Positions 28,839-38,615 of a stretch of DNA of 64,000 nucleotides are shown here, piece by piece. Source of the DNA: Actinomycetes bacterium (GTDB lineage: Bacteria; Actinomycetota; Actinomycetes; Mycobacteriales; Mycobacteriaceae); NCBI GenBank assembly GCA_029780675.1, contig JAKOYE010000224.1, positions 56,591 to 120,590 on the forward strand, read 5' to 3'. Made by a program: the position numbers and the translations under genes. The notes under the pieces were generated by a model, which searched no databases, was not told where the DNA came from, and was given only the letters and a program-made list of their open reading frames with translations. Position 1 is the first letter of the stretch. Each line of letters begins with the position of its first letter.

Positions 28839-30077
28839 ATGTCGAGTCCTAGCCACGGCGCCGGATCCTGGCAGGGCGGCAGCCCGGGCGAGGCCTTGCG
28901 CCGCGGTCACCGCAGCCGTGCGTTGGTCGAGATCCGCGCGACTCTGGCCACACTGGGATTTCTGGAGAACCCCGACGAGCACATGACCACCGGTCAGCAT
29001 GTGGCCCTGGACGTCTTCGACGATGAGCTCGACCATGCGGTGCGGGCGTTCCAGCAACGACGCGGACTGCTGGTGGACGGCATCGTCGGCGAGGCGACCT
29101 ACCGCGCGCTCAAGGAGGCGTCCTACCGACTGGGGGCACGGACGTTGGCTCACCAGTTCGGGGCTCCGATGTACGGCGACGACATCGCGACCCTGCAGGC
29201 ACGACTGCAGGACCTGGGTTTCTACACCGCACTGGTGGACGGCTATTTCGGGCTCCAGACCCACAACGCCCTGATGTCCTACCAACGTGAGTACGGGCTG
29301 GCACCCGACGGTATCTGCGGCCCGGAAACGTTGCGCTCCCTGTATTTTCTCGGTTCGCGGGTGACCGGCGGCTCGTTGCATGCCATCCGCGAGGAGGAGT
29401 TGGTTCGCCGATCCGGACCCCGGTTATCAGGCAAGCGCATCATCATCGACCCGGGCCGAGGCGGCTCCGATCACGGGCTGATCGTCTCCGGGCCGGATGG
29501 TCCGATCAGCGAAGCCGACATGCTGTGGGATCTGGCCAGCCGCCTTGAGGGCCGGATGACGGCCATCGGCATGGAGACGTACCTTTCTCGCCCGATCAAC
29601 CGCAGCCCCTCCGATGGAGAGCGCGCCGCGACGGCGAACGTCGTCGGTGCCGACTTGATGATCAGCCTTCGCTTCGAGCGCCACCCCAGCCCCGCAGCCA
29701 ACGGTGTGGCGTCGTTCTACTTCGGCAGCTCACACGGTTCGGTATCCACCATCGGTCGCAACCTCGCCGACTTCATCCAGCGCGAGGTTCCGGCCCGCAC
29801 CGGGCTGCTGGACTGCCGTGCACACGGCCGAACCTGGGATCTGTTACGGCTCACCAGAATGCCGAGCGTACAAGTCGACGTCGGCTACATCACCAGCCCT
29901 CGAGACAGCCACTTGCTGTCGACCCGGGAGTGCCGGGATGCCATCGCCGAGGGAATCCTCGCCGCAGTCAAGCGGTTGTATCTGCTGGGCAAGAACGACC
30001 GTCCCACTGGGACGTTCACCTTCGCCGAACTCCTCGCCCATGAGCAGTCGGTGGAGCACGGTCGGCCGGTCGTCTAG
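28839..30077 (+). CDS. cwlM: CwlM, MurA-activating pseudo-amidase (Rv3915)
   Basis: 412 aa with no signal peptide. Two peptidoglycan-binding-1 domains (about 20-95 and 110-170) precede an amidase_3 domain (about 198-378). Of the three zinc ligands, the first His is Arg207 (IDPGRGG) and the third is Arg278 (ISLRFE); only Glu225 remains, so it is unlikely to cut peptidoglycan. The C-terminal TGTFTFAELLAHE (Thr390, 392, 394) matches the PknB phosphosite region through which CwlM activates MurA. It converges on the next gene with stops sharing CTAG. Confidence 0.95.
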   Translation: MSSPSHGAGSWQGGSPGEALRRGHRSRALVEIRATLATLGFLENPDEHMTTGQHVALDVFDDELDHAVRAFQQRRGLLVDGIVGEATYRALKEASYRLGARTLAHQFGAPMYGDDIATLQARLQDLGFYTALVDGYFGLQTHNALMSYQREYGLAPDGICGPETLRSLYFLGSRVTGGSLHAIREEELVRRSGPRLSGKRIIIDPGRGGSDHGLIVSGPDGPISEADMLWDLASRLEGRMTAIGMETYLSRPINRSPSDGERAATANVVGADLMISLRFERHPSPAANGVASFYFGSSHGSVSTIGRNLADFIQREVPARTGLLDCRAHGRTWDLLRLTRMPSVQVDVGYITSPRDSHLLSTRECRDAIAEGILAAVKRLYLLGKNDRPTGTFTFAELLAHEQSVEHGRPVV

Positions 30078-30796
30078 ACGACGTGCTCAAGTCGGGCGCC
30101 TTCGAGCAGTCGCTCGAGTGCCGCCTCGACCTCGGCCTTCCAGCCCAGTCCCTTATCGAGTTCCAGCCGCAGCCGCGGGAAGTAGCGATGCGGCGCCACT
30201 ACCGTGAACCCCGCGTCGAGCAGGAAGTCCGCGTCGATCATGCACCGGTCGAAGGCGCAATCCCCCAGTGCGGCGACGGCCGCCGCGATCTGCGGGTCCA
30301 CATCGCCGGCAGTCCCATCCACCGCCCCGACCTCGGCCGCCTCCGCGGTACGACCGAACGCTTCCAGCGCTCGCACCCCGCGTCGCACCAACTCCGCAAC
30401 TACCTGACCGATGAGCATGGTGGGCATCCCCTCAGGCTGACCGGGTTCAACCCCCATGGACGTCAACAACACCGCATCCGCGCTGACTGGACTCGTGGGC
30501 ATCCGCTGAGCCCGCGGGACCAGGCGGGGCGGAGCATAGAGCACGTACCCCAGGCAGGTCTCGGCGTCTCCGGCATCGCCGTCCTCGAGGGCGGGGCGGG
30601 TCGCGGTGGCCAATTGTCCGCAGGATCCCCACTCCAGCATGACCATCGACAGCCAGGCCTCCTTCTCGAACTCCGGGTCCGGAAGGAATTCGGTATTCAC
30701 CGTCTCCGGGTCGACCTCCCAGAACACACATCGGCGCGCGTGCTTGGGCAGCTGCTCGAAAGATTCGAGTCGCAACGGACGGATGCGAAAGGACAC
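30074..30796 (-). CDS. GNAT-like N-acetyltransferase (Rv3916c-like)
   Basis: 240 aa with an N-terminal FRIRPLRLESFEQLPKHARRCVFWEVDPE. The GNAT-like core includes CLGYVLYAPPRLVPRAQ, VLLTSMGV and a helix after it (MLIGQVVAELVRRGVRALEAFG). The C-terminus DRCMIDADFLLDAGFTVVAPHRYFPRLRLELDKGLGW is characteristic. The substrate is unknown. GTG 30796 has GGAGAG 5 nt upstream. Its stop and that of cwlM overlap in CTAG. Confidence 0.82.
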   Translation of the reverse strand: MSFRIRPLRLESFEQLPKHARRCVFWEVDPETVNTEFLPDPEFEKEAWLSMVMLEWGSCGQLATATRPALEDGDAGDAETCLGYVLYAPPRLVPRAQRMPTSPVSADAVLLTSMGVEPGQPEGMPTMLIGQVVAELVRRGVRALEAFGRTAEAAEVGAVDGTAGDVDPQIAAAVAALGDCAFDRCMIDADFLLDAGFTVVAPHRYFPRLRLELDKGLGWKAEVEAALERLLEGARLEHVV

Positions 30797-31033
30797 TAGT
30801 CTCTCCGGCGATTCACGGGGCTTCTCCAGGATAGGCGCGCCGCCCCTCGGCTCCCCGACGAACGAACGGCTCCGCTGACCTCAGTCCCGCACAGCCGGGA
30901 GCACTCCATCGGGTCGGGATACGACGAATGGTGCTGCCGCCCTTCCCCTTCCATAGGGACCCCGACGCCATGGTGGTTGTCCCTCCGCAGTCGGTGTCAC
31001 AGTGACGTAATTGGCCGGTATGTCTTGTTGGTG
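30797..31033. other. Intergenic region between Rv3916c-like gene and parB
   Basis: 237 bp. The right part is downstream of parB. The left part holds the leftward promoter of the acetyltransferase: TATCCT on the minus strand near 30828-30833 and a GGAGAG ribosome site. I see no RNA gene or repeat. Confidence 0.5.
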
Positions 31034-32074
31034 CTATCTCGCGGTCGATGGATCCATCAGCGCCACGATTCGCTGCAGATCCTCGACCGAACCGAACTCG
31101 ACCACGATCTTGCCCTTGCGTTTACCGAGACTCACCATCACCCGGGTGTCATAGGTGCCGGAGAGACGCTCGGCGACTTCTTGTAGCCCGGGCATCTGAA
31201 TCGGCTTCCGACGAGGCGGTGTGGACGGACGCTCGCCGGCACGGTTGGCCAGAGTCACAGCCTCTTCGGTGGCTCGAACGGAGAGTCCCTCCGCAACAAT
31301 GCGGGCGGCCAACTCCTCCTGGGCTTCGGCGCCGGCCTCGAGGGCCAGCAGGGCTCGGGCATGCCCGGCGGACAACACACCGGCCGCAACTCGACGTTGC
31401 ACGGCGATCGGCAGTCGCAGCAGCCGGATCATGTTGGAAATCACCGGACGCGAGCGGCCGATTCGTGCGGCGAGTTCCTCGTGAGTGACGTCGAACTCGT
31501 CGAGCAACTGCTGGTACGCGGCTGCTTCTTCCAAGGGATTCAGTTGTGCGCGATGAATGTTCTCCAGCAACGCATCGCGGAGCAGATTGTCGTCGCTCGT
31601 CTCGCGCACAATCGCCGGAATCGTCGCCAAGCCGGCCTGCTGGGCGGCCCGCCAGCGGCGCTCCCCCATCACCAGTTGGTAGCGTCGCGGCGCACCACTG
31701 GTCGACCCACCCTCGGTCGGCGCACCCTCAGTCGGCTCCGCGACAGGGAGTTCCCGTACCACGACAGGCTGCATCAGGCCGAACTCGCGGATGGAGTGAA
31801 CCAGTTCGGCAAGGGAATCTTCGTCGAAGACCTGCCGGGGCTGCCGCGGATTGGGTTCGATGGCCGCCGGGTCGATCTCCCGGTAGACGGCGCCAACCTC
31901 GTCCACGGTCAGGTCCTGCGCCGCCTCATCGACTACGGCTGGCGCCATTCCACCACCGATCACTCCGCCGATCACCACATCGGCGGCAGCGTTCCCCAGT
32001 CTCGGTTCCGCGGGTCCGGTGGGGATGAGGGACGCCAGACCCCGCCCGAGCCCACCCTTACGTCGCTGATTCAT
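31034..32074 (-). CDS. parB: Chromosome partitioning protein ParB
   Basis: 346 aa. The N-terminal [14 protein letters not shown] motif contacts ParA. The CTPase/ParB-N domain includes [36 protein letters not shown] and [12 protein letters not shown] (the GERRxRA box). The helix-turn-helix region [27 protein letters not shown] recognises parS. A C-terminal dimerisation domain follows. The ATG overlaps the parA stop (ATGA), so the pair is coupled. Confidence 0.97.
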   Translation of the reverse strand: MNQRRKGGLGRGLASLIPTGPAEPRLGNAAADVVIGGVIGGGMAPAVVDEAAQDLTVDEVGAVYREIDPAAIEPNPRQPRQVFDEDSLAELVHSIREFGLMQPVVVRELPVAEPTEGAPTEGGSTSGAPRRYQLVMGERRWRAAQQAGLATIPAIVRETSDDNLLRDALLENIHRAQLNPLEEAAAYQQLLDEFDVTHEELAARIGRSRPVISNMIRLLRLPIAVQRRVAAGVLSAGHARALLALEAGAEAQEELAARIVAEGLSVRATEEAVTLANRAGERPSTPPRRKPIQMPGLQEVAERLSGTYDTRVMVSLGKRKGKIVVEFGSVEDLQRIVALMDPSTAR

Positions 32075-32994
32075 CTGGGTTCCTCCCCTGGACTCGCCCG
32101 GTGCGCCAACTCTCGGCTGGCGTCGAGATAACTCATGGCACCGCGCGAACCGGGGTCGTAATCGATGATCGTCATGCTGTAGCCCGGTGCCTCGGACACT
32201 TTAACGCTGCGCGGGATAACCGTTCGCAGAACCCGGTCTCCGAAGTAGCCGCGCACCTCGACGGCCACTTGATCGGCCAGCTTGGTCCGCCCGTCGTACA
32301 TGGTGAGAATGACGGTGCTCACCGTGAGGGCGGGGTTCAGGTGGGCTTTGACCATCTCGATGTTCTTCATCAACTGAGATACACCCTCCAGCGCGTAGTA
32401 CTCGCACTGGATCGGTATCAACACCTCAGGTGCGGCGACGAGTGCGTTGATGGTCAGCAATCCCAACGACGGCGGGCAGTCGATAAAAACGTAGTCGAAG
32501 TCTGTGTTATCCAGGCCCGCCAGGGCGTTCCGCAGACGGTTCTCTCGAGCCACCATGCTGACCAATTCGATCTCCGCACCCGCGAGGTCGATGGTCGCGG
32601 GAACGCAGAACAGCCTCTCGCTATGCGGGCTTTGCCGGATGGCGCCGTGAAGAGGGAGTTCACCGAGGAGGACCTCGTAGGACGACGGGGTGCCGGAGTG
32701 CCGATCCGCGATCCCCAAGGCGGTACTTGCGTTGCCCTGCGGGTCCAAGTCGATCACCAGCGTCTTGAGTCCTTGGACCGCCAATGCCGCTGCCATGTTG
32801 ACGGCCGTGGTCGTCTTGCCGACTCCGCCCTTCTGATTGGCGACGGTGAACACGCGGCGCCGCGGCGGCCGGGGCAACTGTCCCGCAGCGGTGTGCAGTA
32901 CCTTCATTGCCCGCTCGGCCGCTGCGGCAATCGGGGTGTCGACATCTCCGCTGGGCGTCCATGTTTCACGTGAAACCGAATCCGGTCCACTCAT
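32071..32994 (-). CDS. parA: Chromosome partitioning ATPase ParA
   Basis: 307-aa deviant-Walker ATPase: [18 protein letters not shown] (deviant Walker A), then [17 protein letters not shown] and [19 protein letters not shown] chose ATG 32994 because AGGAGAAGG sits just upstream; GTG 33018 would add eight residues. A near-perfect parS site is embedded in codons near the N-terminus (VSRET). It acts with ParB at parS and, in mycobacteria, with DivIVA/Wag31 at the pole. Confidence 0.96.
   Translation of the reverse strand: MSGPDSVSRETWTPSGDVDTPIAAAAERAMKVLHTAAGQLPRPPRRRVFTVANQKGGVGKTTTAVNMAAALAVQGLKTLVIDLDPQGNASTALGIADRHSGTPSSYEVLLGELPLHGAIRQSPHSERLFCVPATIDLAGAEIELVSMVARENRLRNALAGLDNTDFDYVFIDCPPSLGLLTINALVAAPEVLIPIQCEYYALEGVSQLMKNIEMVKAHLNPALTVSTVILTMYDGRTKLADQVAVEVRGYFGDRVLRTVIPRSVKVSEAPGYSMTIIDYDPGSRGAMSYLDASRELAHRASPGEEPR
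32962..32977. promoter_or_regulatory. parS site 1 (inside parA)
   Basis: TGTTTCACGTGAAACC matches the 16-bp parS palindrome with one mismatch at the last base. It overlaps parA coding sequence. Confidence 0.9.
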
Positions 32995-33027
32995 TGCCTT
33001 CTCCTGTTCACCGCTCACTCGCGACGG

Positions 33028-33723
33028 TCACTTTCTCCGGCTCCCATGTTCACGCCGGCCTCCGCCACTCCGCGTGGACCGTTCCACGACGACCACCGTT
33101 GTGAGCGGTTCGACATAGCCCGCTCCACATCTCAGCACCCGCATACCCTCAGCACCGAGTTTGAGCAGTACGCGCCGGCTGTCGTCCAGTTCCGACTCCG
33201 CCCGCTCGCCCTTCAGGGCGAGCATCCGGCCCCCCGGGCGAAGCAGCGGAAAGCTCCATCTGGCCAGCTTCTCAAGGCTGGCCACTGCCCTGGACACGAC
33301 GGCATCCACTCCCCCGACCTGGCTGAGTACGCCGGTGTCATCCGCCCGGCCGCGGATGACCTCGACTCTGAGATCCAATTCGCGCACCGCCAGGTGGAGG
33401 AATTCCGTTCGCCGCAACATGGGCTCGACGAGGACGACTCTCAGATCAGGACGGGCCATGGCGATCGGGATTCCGGGTAATCCGGCACCGCTCCCAATAT
33501 CCACGACTGACTCGTGCCCGGCAAGGAGTTCAACCGTGACAGCACTGTTGAGGATGTGCCGCTCCCAGAGTCGGTCTACTTCGCGCGGACCGAGGAGACC
33601 CCACTCCACGCCCGGTCCTGCCAGCAACTCGGCATAACGCTGAGCGGCGGTGATGTGGCCGCCAAAGAATCGCTCCGCGACGAGGGGTGGTGGTGGCGCG
33701 GCGGAGTGTTTCACGTGAAACAT
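33028..33723 (-). CDS. rsmG: 16S rRNA (guanine-N7) methyltransferase RsmG (GidB)
   Basis: 231-aa SAM-dependent methyltransferase acting on G527 (E. coli numbering) of 16S rRNA. Loss gives low-level streptomycin resistance. Motif I is VVDIGSGAGLPGIPIAMARPDLRVVLVEP, then VIRGRADD and DAVVSRAVASLEKLARW. The protein begins MFHVKHS because the first codons are the perfect parS site. It is part of the leftward rpmH-to-parB operon. Confidence 0.96.
   Translation of the reverse strand: MFHVKHSAAPPPPLVAERFFGGHITAAQRYAELLAGPGVEWGLLGPREVDRLWERHILNSAVTVELLAGHESVVDIGSGAGLPGIPIAMARPDLRVVLVEPMLRRTEFLHLAVRELDLRVEVIRGRADDTGVLSQVGGVDAVVSRAVASLEKLARWSFPLLRPGGRMLALKGERAESELDDSRRVLLKLGAEGMRVLRCGAGYVEPLTTVVVVERSTRSGGGRREHGSRRK
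33707..33722. promoter_or_regulatory. parS site 2 (perfect, over the rsmG start)
   Basis: TGTTTCACGTGAAACA, an exact match to the parS consensus. It overlaps the first codons of rsmG. Confidence 0.97.
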
Positions 33724-33764
33724 TCCTTTCGCCGCCGTGAACTACATCGCTGTAATTAGTTGCG

Positions 33765-34277
33765 CTAGTCCTTCAGAACGACCACGCGACGTGCGGGCTC
33801 CACACCTTCGCTCTCGCTGTGGACACCATCGACCGCCGCGACCGCGTCGTGGACGATCTTGCGCTCAAAGGGAGTCATCGGCGCAAGTTCCTCGCGGTCA
33901 CCCGAGGCCAGAACGCGGCGGGCCACCTTGTCCCCCAACGCGGTCAATTCCTCACGGCGACGGCGGCGCCAGTTAGCGATGTCGAGCATCAGCCTGCTCC
34001 GCTCACCCGTCTTCTGGTGCACCGCCAGACGGGTCAACTCCTGCAGTGCGTCGAGCACCTCGCCCCGCCGACCGACCAACTTGCTCAGGTCGTCACCGCC
34101 GTCGATGCTCACCACCGCCCGGTCGCCTTCGACATCCAGATCGATGTCTCCGTCGAAGTCGAGCAGGTCCAGAAGTTCCTCCAGATAGTCGCCGGCGATC
34201 TCGCCTTCGGCTACCAGACGCTCCTCAAGATCGCTGGCCTTGGCTCGGGGCTGCTGTTCAGTGTCGGTCTCAGTCAT
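33765..34277 (-). CDS. Jag/KhpB-like KH-R3H RNA-binding protein (Rv3920c-like)
   Basis: 170 aa. An acidic N-terminus precedes the conserved EGEIAGDYLEELLDLLDFDGDIDLDVEGDRAVVSIDG. A KH domain follows (LVGRRGEVLDALQELTRLAVHQKTG), then an R3H domain (RRVLASGDREELAPMTPFERKIVHDAVA, ending SEGVEPARRVVV). ATG 34277 has GGGAGAAG 6 nt upstream and is preferred over TTG 34316. The family binds RNA and is linked to cell shape and division in Gram-positives. Confidence 0.9.
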   Translation of the reverse strand: MTETDTEQQPRAKASDLEERLVAEGEIAGDYLEELLDLLDFDGDIDLDVEGDRAVVSIDGGDDLSKLVGRRGEVLDALQELTRLAVHQKTGERSRLMLDIANWRRRRREELTALGDKVARRVLASGDREELAPMTPFERKIVHDAVAAVDGVHSESEGVEPARRVVVLKD

Positions 34278-34312
34278 GTGGGCTTCTCCCTCTTCCACCG
34301 GATCGAATCCGG

Positions 34313-35440
34313 TCAACGCTTACGTTTCTTGGGGCGGTTACCGGGGCGCGGTGTCCGGTTTCGCGGCTGCGCACTCGGCGCTGGTTTTCGAACAGACGCA
34401 GCGTCCGCCGACGTCGCTTCGCCATCCGTCGTCGCGGTGGTGTCGGAGGCCCCCTCCGTCGGGGAAGGATTGACCGCCTTCGCCGTCGAGGACGGCTTGA
34501 CGGCCTTCGCCGTCGGGGACTTCGCCGGGGGTGTCTTGATCGGCTTGGCACCGGGGGCCGGTCCATTCGCCGCCCGACGGGCGATCGCCTCCTCCTTCTT
34601 CGCCTCTTCCTCTTTCTCGATCTTTCCGAACACCACATGCTGCTGAGCGAACGTCCAGATGTTGTTGGACACCCAGTAAATGATGATGGCGATGGGCAGG
34701 AACGGACCACCGATCACAACGCCGAGTGGGAAGACGTACAACGCAAGTTTGTTCATCAGCGCGGTCTGTGGGTTGGCCGCCGCTTCCGGGCTCTGACGGG
34801 CGATCGACGCCCGGCTGTTGAAGTAGGTAGCGATGCCGGCCAGAATCATCAACGGGATGGACACGGCGGCCACCGCCGGACGGCTGAAGACGGTGAACGC
34901 CTCCAGACCGTGCTGCTGTGTGATCGACGCACCGATCGGCGCCCCGAAGAGGTGCGCGTCCAGGAAGTGGCCGACGTCGGCTGAGCTGAAGACGTAGTTG
35001 GGAAGTCGTCGGTTCTCTTCCACCGACAGACCCAACCGGCCGAACCCGGACTGAGTCCGGTTGAACGACATCAGAACGTGGTAGAGACCGAGGAACACCG
35101 GTATCTGCGCGAGCATCGGCAGGCATCCGAGAACCGGGTTGAACCCGTGTTCGCGCTGCAGCTTCTGCATCTCCAGCGCCATCCGCTGGCGGTCTTTGCC
35201 GTATTTCTTCTGCAATGCCTTGATCTGCGGCTGCAGTTCCTGCATCTGCCGAGTGGTGCGAATCTGCCGGACAAACGGCTTGTACAAGAGGGCGCGCAGC
35301 GAGAAGACGAGGAACATCACCGAGAGCGCCCAGGCGAAGAAATTGTTGGGGCCGAGGAAGCTGGCGAAGAGCTTGTACCAGAGCCACATGATCCCAGAGA
35401 CCGGATAGTAGATGTAGTCGAGGCTGAACCAGTTAAACAT
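34313..35440 (-). CDS. yidC: Membrane protein insertase YidC
   Basis: 375 aa. The protein begins [22 protein letters not shown]. The core has five membrane segments, including [20 protein letters not shown] and [21 protein letters not shown] long cytosolic Lys/Ala/Pro/Thr-rich tail follows (about 300-375). It inserts membrane proteins alone or with SecYEG. ATG 35440 overlaps the yidD stop by 8 nt. The open frame upstream is yidD in another frame. Confidence 0.96.
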   Translation of the reverse strand: MFNWFSLDYIYYPVSGIMWLWYKLFASFLGPNNFFAWALSVMFLVFSLRALLYKPFVRQIRTTRQMQELQPQIKALQKKYGKDRQRMALEMQKLQREHGFNPVLGCLPMLAQIPVFLGLYHVLMSFNRTQSGFGRLGLSVEENRRLPNYVFSSADVGHFLDAHLFGAPIGASITQQHGLEAFTVFSRPAVAAVSIPLMILAGIATYFNSRASIARQSPEAAANPQTALMNKLALYVFPLGVVIGGPFLPIAIIIYWVSNNIWTFAQQHVVFGKIEKEEEAKKEEAIARRAANGPAPGAKPIKTPPAKSPTAKAVKPSSTAKAVNPSPTEGASDTTATTDGEATSADAASVRKPAPSAQPRNRTPRPGNRPKKRKR

Positions 35441-35711
35441 TTGTGCTCCTGAGCTCCGGTCGCACGTCCTGCGCCCGGTCCGGTATCGGATCCCATCCCC
35501 CGCGGTGCCACGGACCGCACTTCCCAAGCCTCAACACCGTCAGCCAGCACCCACGTAGGAGCCCGAACGTCGTCAATGCCTCCACGGCGTACTGACTGCA
35601 TGTCGGCATGAAACGACACGACGGCGGGCGAAGCGGGGAAACCATGTGGCGGTACATGTCGATGACGTTGACCAGAAGACGGGCGACGGCTCCCCGGGGC
35701 TTGCCGGGCAT
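35433..35711 (-). CDS. yidD: Membrane protein insertion efficiency factor YidD
   Basis: 92-93 aa with the family core [27 protein letters not shown] and [10 protein letters not shown]. It assists YidC. The start is ATG 35711 or GTG 35714, overlapping the rnpA stop (GTGA). The last codons overlap yidC. Confidence 0.94.
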   Translation of the reverse strand: MPGKPRGAVARLLVNVIDMYRHMVSPLRPPSCRFMPTCSQYAVEALTTFGLLRGCWLTVLRLGKCGPWHRGGWDPIPDRAQDVRPELRSTNV

Positions 35712-36064
35712 CACCGTCGCCGTTCCACATCACGAGCACGCCGAAGGCCAGTGCTCAGTTGCTGCTGCAGACGGGACCACGAGGTGGTCCGACTCCCCGG
35801 GAGTGCCCGAATCACCAGACGATCGCTGGAATCCAGTTCGGGAATGATCGCCTTCACCGCATGGCGCAGCCGACGGGACACCCGATGTCTGTCCACCGCT
35901 GAGCCGACAGCCTTACTCACGACGAACCCGATCCGCGGGCCGTCGGCATGTTCACGATCCCGACGGGCGTGAACGACCAGGTCGGGTTGTCCGGCGCGCA
36001 CCCCATACTTGACGGTGGCCCCGAATTCGGCAGAGCGTGTCATCCGGTATCGAGCCGGCAGCAC
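35711..36064 (-). CDS. rnpA: Ribonuclease P protein component
   Basis: 117-aa basic protein that helps the RNase P RNA cut the 5' leader of tRNAs. The RNR signature appears as [15 protein letters not shown] and the early block as [19 protein letters not shown]. The start is GTG 36064. It lies 16 nt after rpmH and is the second gene of the operon. Confidence 0.95.
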   Translation of the reverse strand: MLPARYRMTRSAEFGATVKYGVRAGQPDLVVHARRDREHADGPRIGFVVSKAVGSAVDRHRVSRRLRHAVKAIIPELDSSDRLVIRALPGSRTTSWSRLQQQLSTGLRRARDVERRR

Positions 36065-36080
36065 GTCGTATGCCGGAAGG

Positions 36081-36224
36081 TCAGGCCGTCAGCGAACGAC
36101 GACCCTTGCGGCGCCGGCCGGTCACGATTGCACGACCCGCACGGGTACGCATACGCAGACGGAAGCCGTGAACCCTCGCGCGGCGCCGGTTGTTCGGCTG
36201 GAACGTGCGCTTACCCTTGGCCAC
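36081..36224 (-). CDS. rpmH: 50S ribosomal protein L34
   Basis: 47-aa basic protein beginning (M)[20 protein letters not shown] and ending RRSLTA, matching L34 throughout. Start GTG 36224, with AGGAGA upstream. It is the first gene of the leftward operon and is divergent from dnaA, the standard arrangement at bacterial origins. Confidence 0.97.
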
Positions 36225-36635
36225 CGGTCAATCTCCTCATCAAGCCTGATGGAACTTCACGAGGGTGGCAGGCCCCACCCGTCGTGCTTCTCGTGGTAAC
36301 CGGCGCAGTCAGCGGAAAACTCCGGACGCTGCCGTATCGCCGACTTTCGGGCGACCGCTTGAGGTTACTGAGCTCACTTGCGCAGGTCAAACCGCACCAG
36401 TTGGTCGCAGTTCCCCAGCAACCCGCCTGGCGTTTGGCACCGAGGTGGAGACCTGTTACTTTTTCCCCCGCTTCGATCCGAACCGGGGTAACGGTTGGGA
36501 CCTGAAACCTTCAAGAAGGAAAGTCGCCCGACTCAGATTCGGGGACGGTCTAAGCTGTTCACATTTGTGGATAACTATGTGGACAGTTCCGACGGCCTTC
36601 CCCGTCGTGCTGCCCCGACCCCGGGAGATCCGCGC
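36225..36635. promoter_or_regulatory. Divergent rpmH / dnaA promoter region
   Basis: 411 bp without a gene. On the dnaA side, TAAGCT at 36551-36556 is a candidate -10. Two DnaA-box sequences lie just downstream (36566-36586), and GGGAG (36622-36626) precedes the dnaA ATG. Apparent open frames here match nothing. Confidence 0.7.
36566..36586 (-). promoter_or_regulatory. DnaA boxes in the dnaA leader
   Basis: TGTGGATAA at 36566-36574 is the complement of the perfect box TTATCCACA. TGTGGACAG at 36578-36586 has one mismatch to TTGTCCACA. They lie between the candidate -10 and the start codon, suggesting autoregulation of dnaA. Confidence 0.75.
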
Positions 36636-38114
36636 ATGAGCACCGATCCCGGCTCCGACTTCGCGTCAGTATGGGCCCTGGTTGTCGCAGATCTGAACGG
36701 CGACACGCCGGGATCTGCCGGCAGCCCGTACACCAACACCCCACTGACTCCACAGCAACGTGCCTGGCTCAAGCTCGTCAGGCCGCTGACCATCGCCGAG
36801 GGCTTCGCTCTGCTCTCCGTTCCGAGTTCGTTCGTCCAGAACGAGATCGACCGTCACCTCCGAATCCCCATCATCGAGGCGCTCAGTCATCGACTCGGAC
36901 AACGGGTCGAACTCGGTGTACGCATCGAGCCGACCGTCGAGATCCCGGCCGATGAACCCGAGACCTCGCCGGCGACCGACGACCGTACTGACGACTCCGA
37001 CCGGCCGCCCGGTGGAAGCACGGAAGACTGGCCCGGCTACTTCGTCGAACGCCCGCGTCGCGCACCCGCGGAACACACCGCCGGCATCAGCCTCAATCGC
37101 CGCTACACCTTCGACACGTTCATCATCGGGGCGTCCAACCGCTTCGCCCACGCCGCCGCCCTCGCGATCGCCGAGGCACCCGCCCGGGCCTACAACCCAC
37201 TCTTCATCTGGGGCGAATCCGGCCTGGGTAAGACTCACCTCCTGCACGCCGCCGGCAATTACGCCCAGGGCTTGTTTCCCGGAATGCGGGTCAAGTACGT
37301 CTCCACCGAGGAATTCACCAACGACTTCATCAACTCCCTGCGCGATGACCGCAAGGTCGCATTCAAACGGAGCTACCGGGACATCGACATCCTCCTCGTC
37401 GACGACATCCAGTTCATCGAGGGTAAAGAGGGCATCCAGGAAGAGTTCTTCCACACCTTCAACACCCTCCACAACGCCAACAAACAGATCGTCATCTCCT
37501 CCGATCGACCGCCCAAGCAGTTGGCGACCCTGGAAGACCGATTGCGGACCCGCTTCGAGTGGGGGCTGATCACCGACGTCCAACCGCCGGAGTTGGAGAC
37601 CCGCATCGCAATCTTGCGCAAAAAGGCGCAAATGGAACGGCTCGCGGTTCCCGATGACGTCCTGGAACTCATCGCCAGCAGTATCGAACGAAACATCCGC
37701 GAACTCGAAGGTGCCCTCATCCGGGTCACCGCGTTCGCATCATTGAACAAGACGCCGATCGACACCGCCCTCGCCGAGATCGTCCTGCGCGACCTCATCG
37801 CCGACGCAGGAACCATGCAGATCAGCGCGGCGATGATCATGGCCGCCACGGCCGAGTACTTCGATACCACCGTCGAGGAGTTGCGCGGACCAGGCAAGAC
37901 CAGGTCACTGGCGCAATCCCGTCAGATCGCCATGTATCTCTGTCGCGAGCTCACCGACCTCTCGTTGCCCAAGATCGGCTCGGCCTTCGACCGCGACCAC
38001 ACCACGGTGATGTACGCCCAGAAGAAGATCCGCAATGAGATGGCGTCTCACCGCGAGGTCTTCGACCATGTCAAGGAACTGACCACCCGGATTCGGCAGC
38101 GGTCCAAGCGCTGA
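36636..38114 (+). CDS. dnaA: Chromosomal replication initiator DnaA
   Basis: 492 aa. Domain I (about 1-90, [29 protein letters not shown]) and a variable acidic domain II precede the AAA+ domain III (Walker [10 protein letters not shown], Walker [15 protein letters not shown], sensor [18 protein letters not shown]). Domain IV has the DNA-binding signature [17 protein letters not shown] 36636 follows GGGAG. It binds the boxes in the following intergenic region to open oriC. Confidence 0.98.
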   Translation: MSTDPGSDFASVWALVVADLNGDTPGSAGSPYTNTPLTPQQRAWLKLVRPLTIAEGFALLSVPSSFVQNEIDRHLRIPIIEALSHRLGQRVELGVRIEPTVEIPADEPETSPATDDRTDDSDRPPGGSTEDWPGYFVERPRRAPAEHTAGISLNRRYTFDTFIIGASNRFAHAAALAIAEAPARAYNPLFIWGESGLGKTHLLHAAGNYAQGLFPGMRVKYVSTEEFTNDFINSLRDDRKVAFKRSYRDIDILLVDDIQFIEGKEGIQEEFFHTFNTLHNANKQIVISSDRPPKQLATLEDRLRTRFEWGLITDVQPPELETRIAILRKKAQMERLAVPDDVLELIASSIERNIRELEGALIRVTAFASLNKTPIDTALAEIVLRDLIADAGTMQISAAMIMAATAEYFDTTVEELRGPGKTRSLAQSRQIAMYLCRELTDLSLPKIGSAFDRDHTTVMYAQKKIRNEMASHREVFDHVKELTTRIRQRSKR

Positions 38115-38615
38115 GTTTGCCCGGCGGGTCGCACGGCGTGTCTTGTGCCGAACCCGAGAAACTTTCGGCTCACCAGTCCCACACATCACAGGGTCGACAT
38201 GTGCACCGATTGTGGAGAACCGGTGAACCACTGGTGAACAGCTCCAGGGCCACAGTCGAACAAACCTCTGTCATCCACACCCGGCTCGTTGTCCACAGCG
38301 TGTCATCCACATCCGATCCACATCGATCGGTGGCCACCTAGCTGCACAGACACCATGTTCTCCACAGCTTGCACAGGCCCTATTACCACTGCTTTTTGAT
38401 CTATCCAGTATTTCCCTCCAAACACAGGCCGTGGGGAAATCACCGATCCACGCCTGGTTCCCCGGCACCGGCCGAGTGACTTGTCACGGTCATCGAATAA
38501 CTTCCAACTTCGGACACGACGCTCTACGGTTGGTCTTCGACCCACCGCCGCGGAGGGGATGGTCGGCGGTGTTCGGCTGCCCGATGAGGGCGTTGCTGGC
38601 TGATGAAGGGACACG
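38115..38615. other. oriC: oriC, chromosomal replication origin
   Basis: 501 bp between dnaA and dnaN. DnaA-box sequences are: TTGTCCACA (38289-38297, perfect); TCATCCACA (38271-38279 and 38303-38311); CGATCCACA (38314-38322, weaker); TTCTCCACA (38358-38366); and TTCTCCACA on the minus strand (38211-38219). An AT-richer stretch about 38378-38420 (TATTACCACTGCTTTTTGAT) is the best candidate for initial unwinding. GAAGGGA precedes the dnaN ATG. Confidence 0.95.

Noticed and set aside
35948..36505. 185-aa open frame over the dnaA promoter region
   Set aside because: It covers rnpA and rpmH in antisense and has no protein similarity; the region holds promoters and DnaA boxes.
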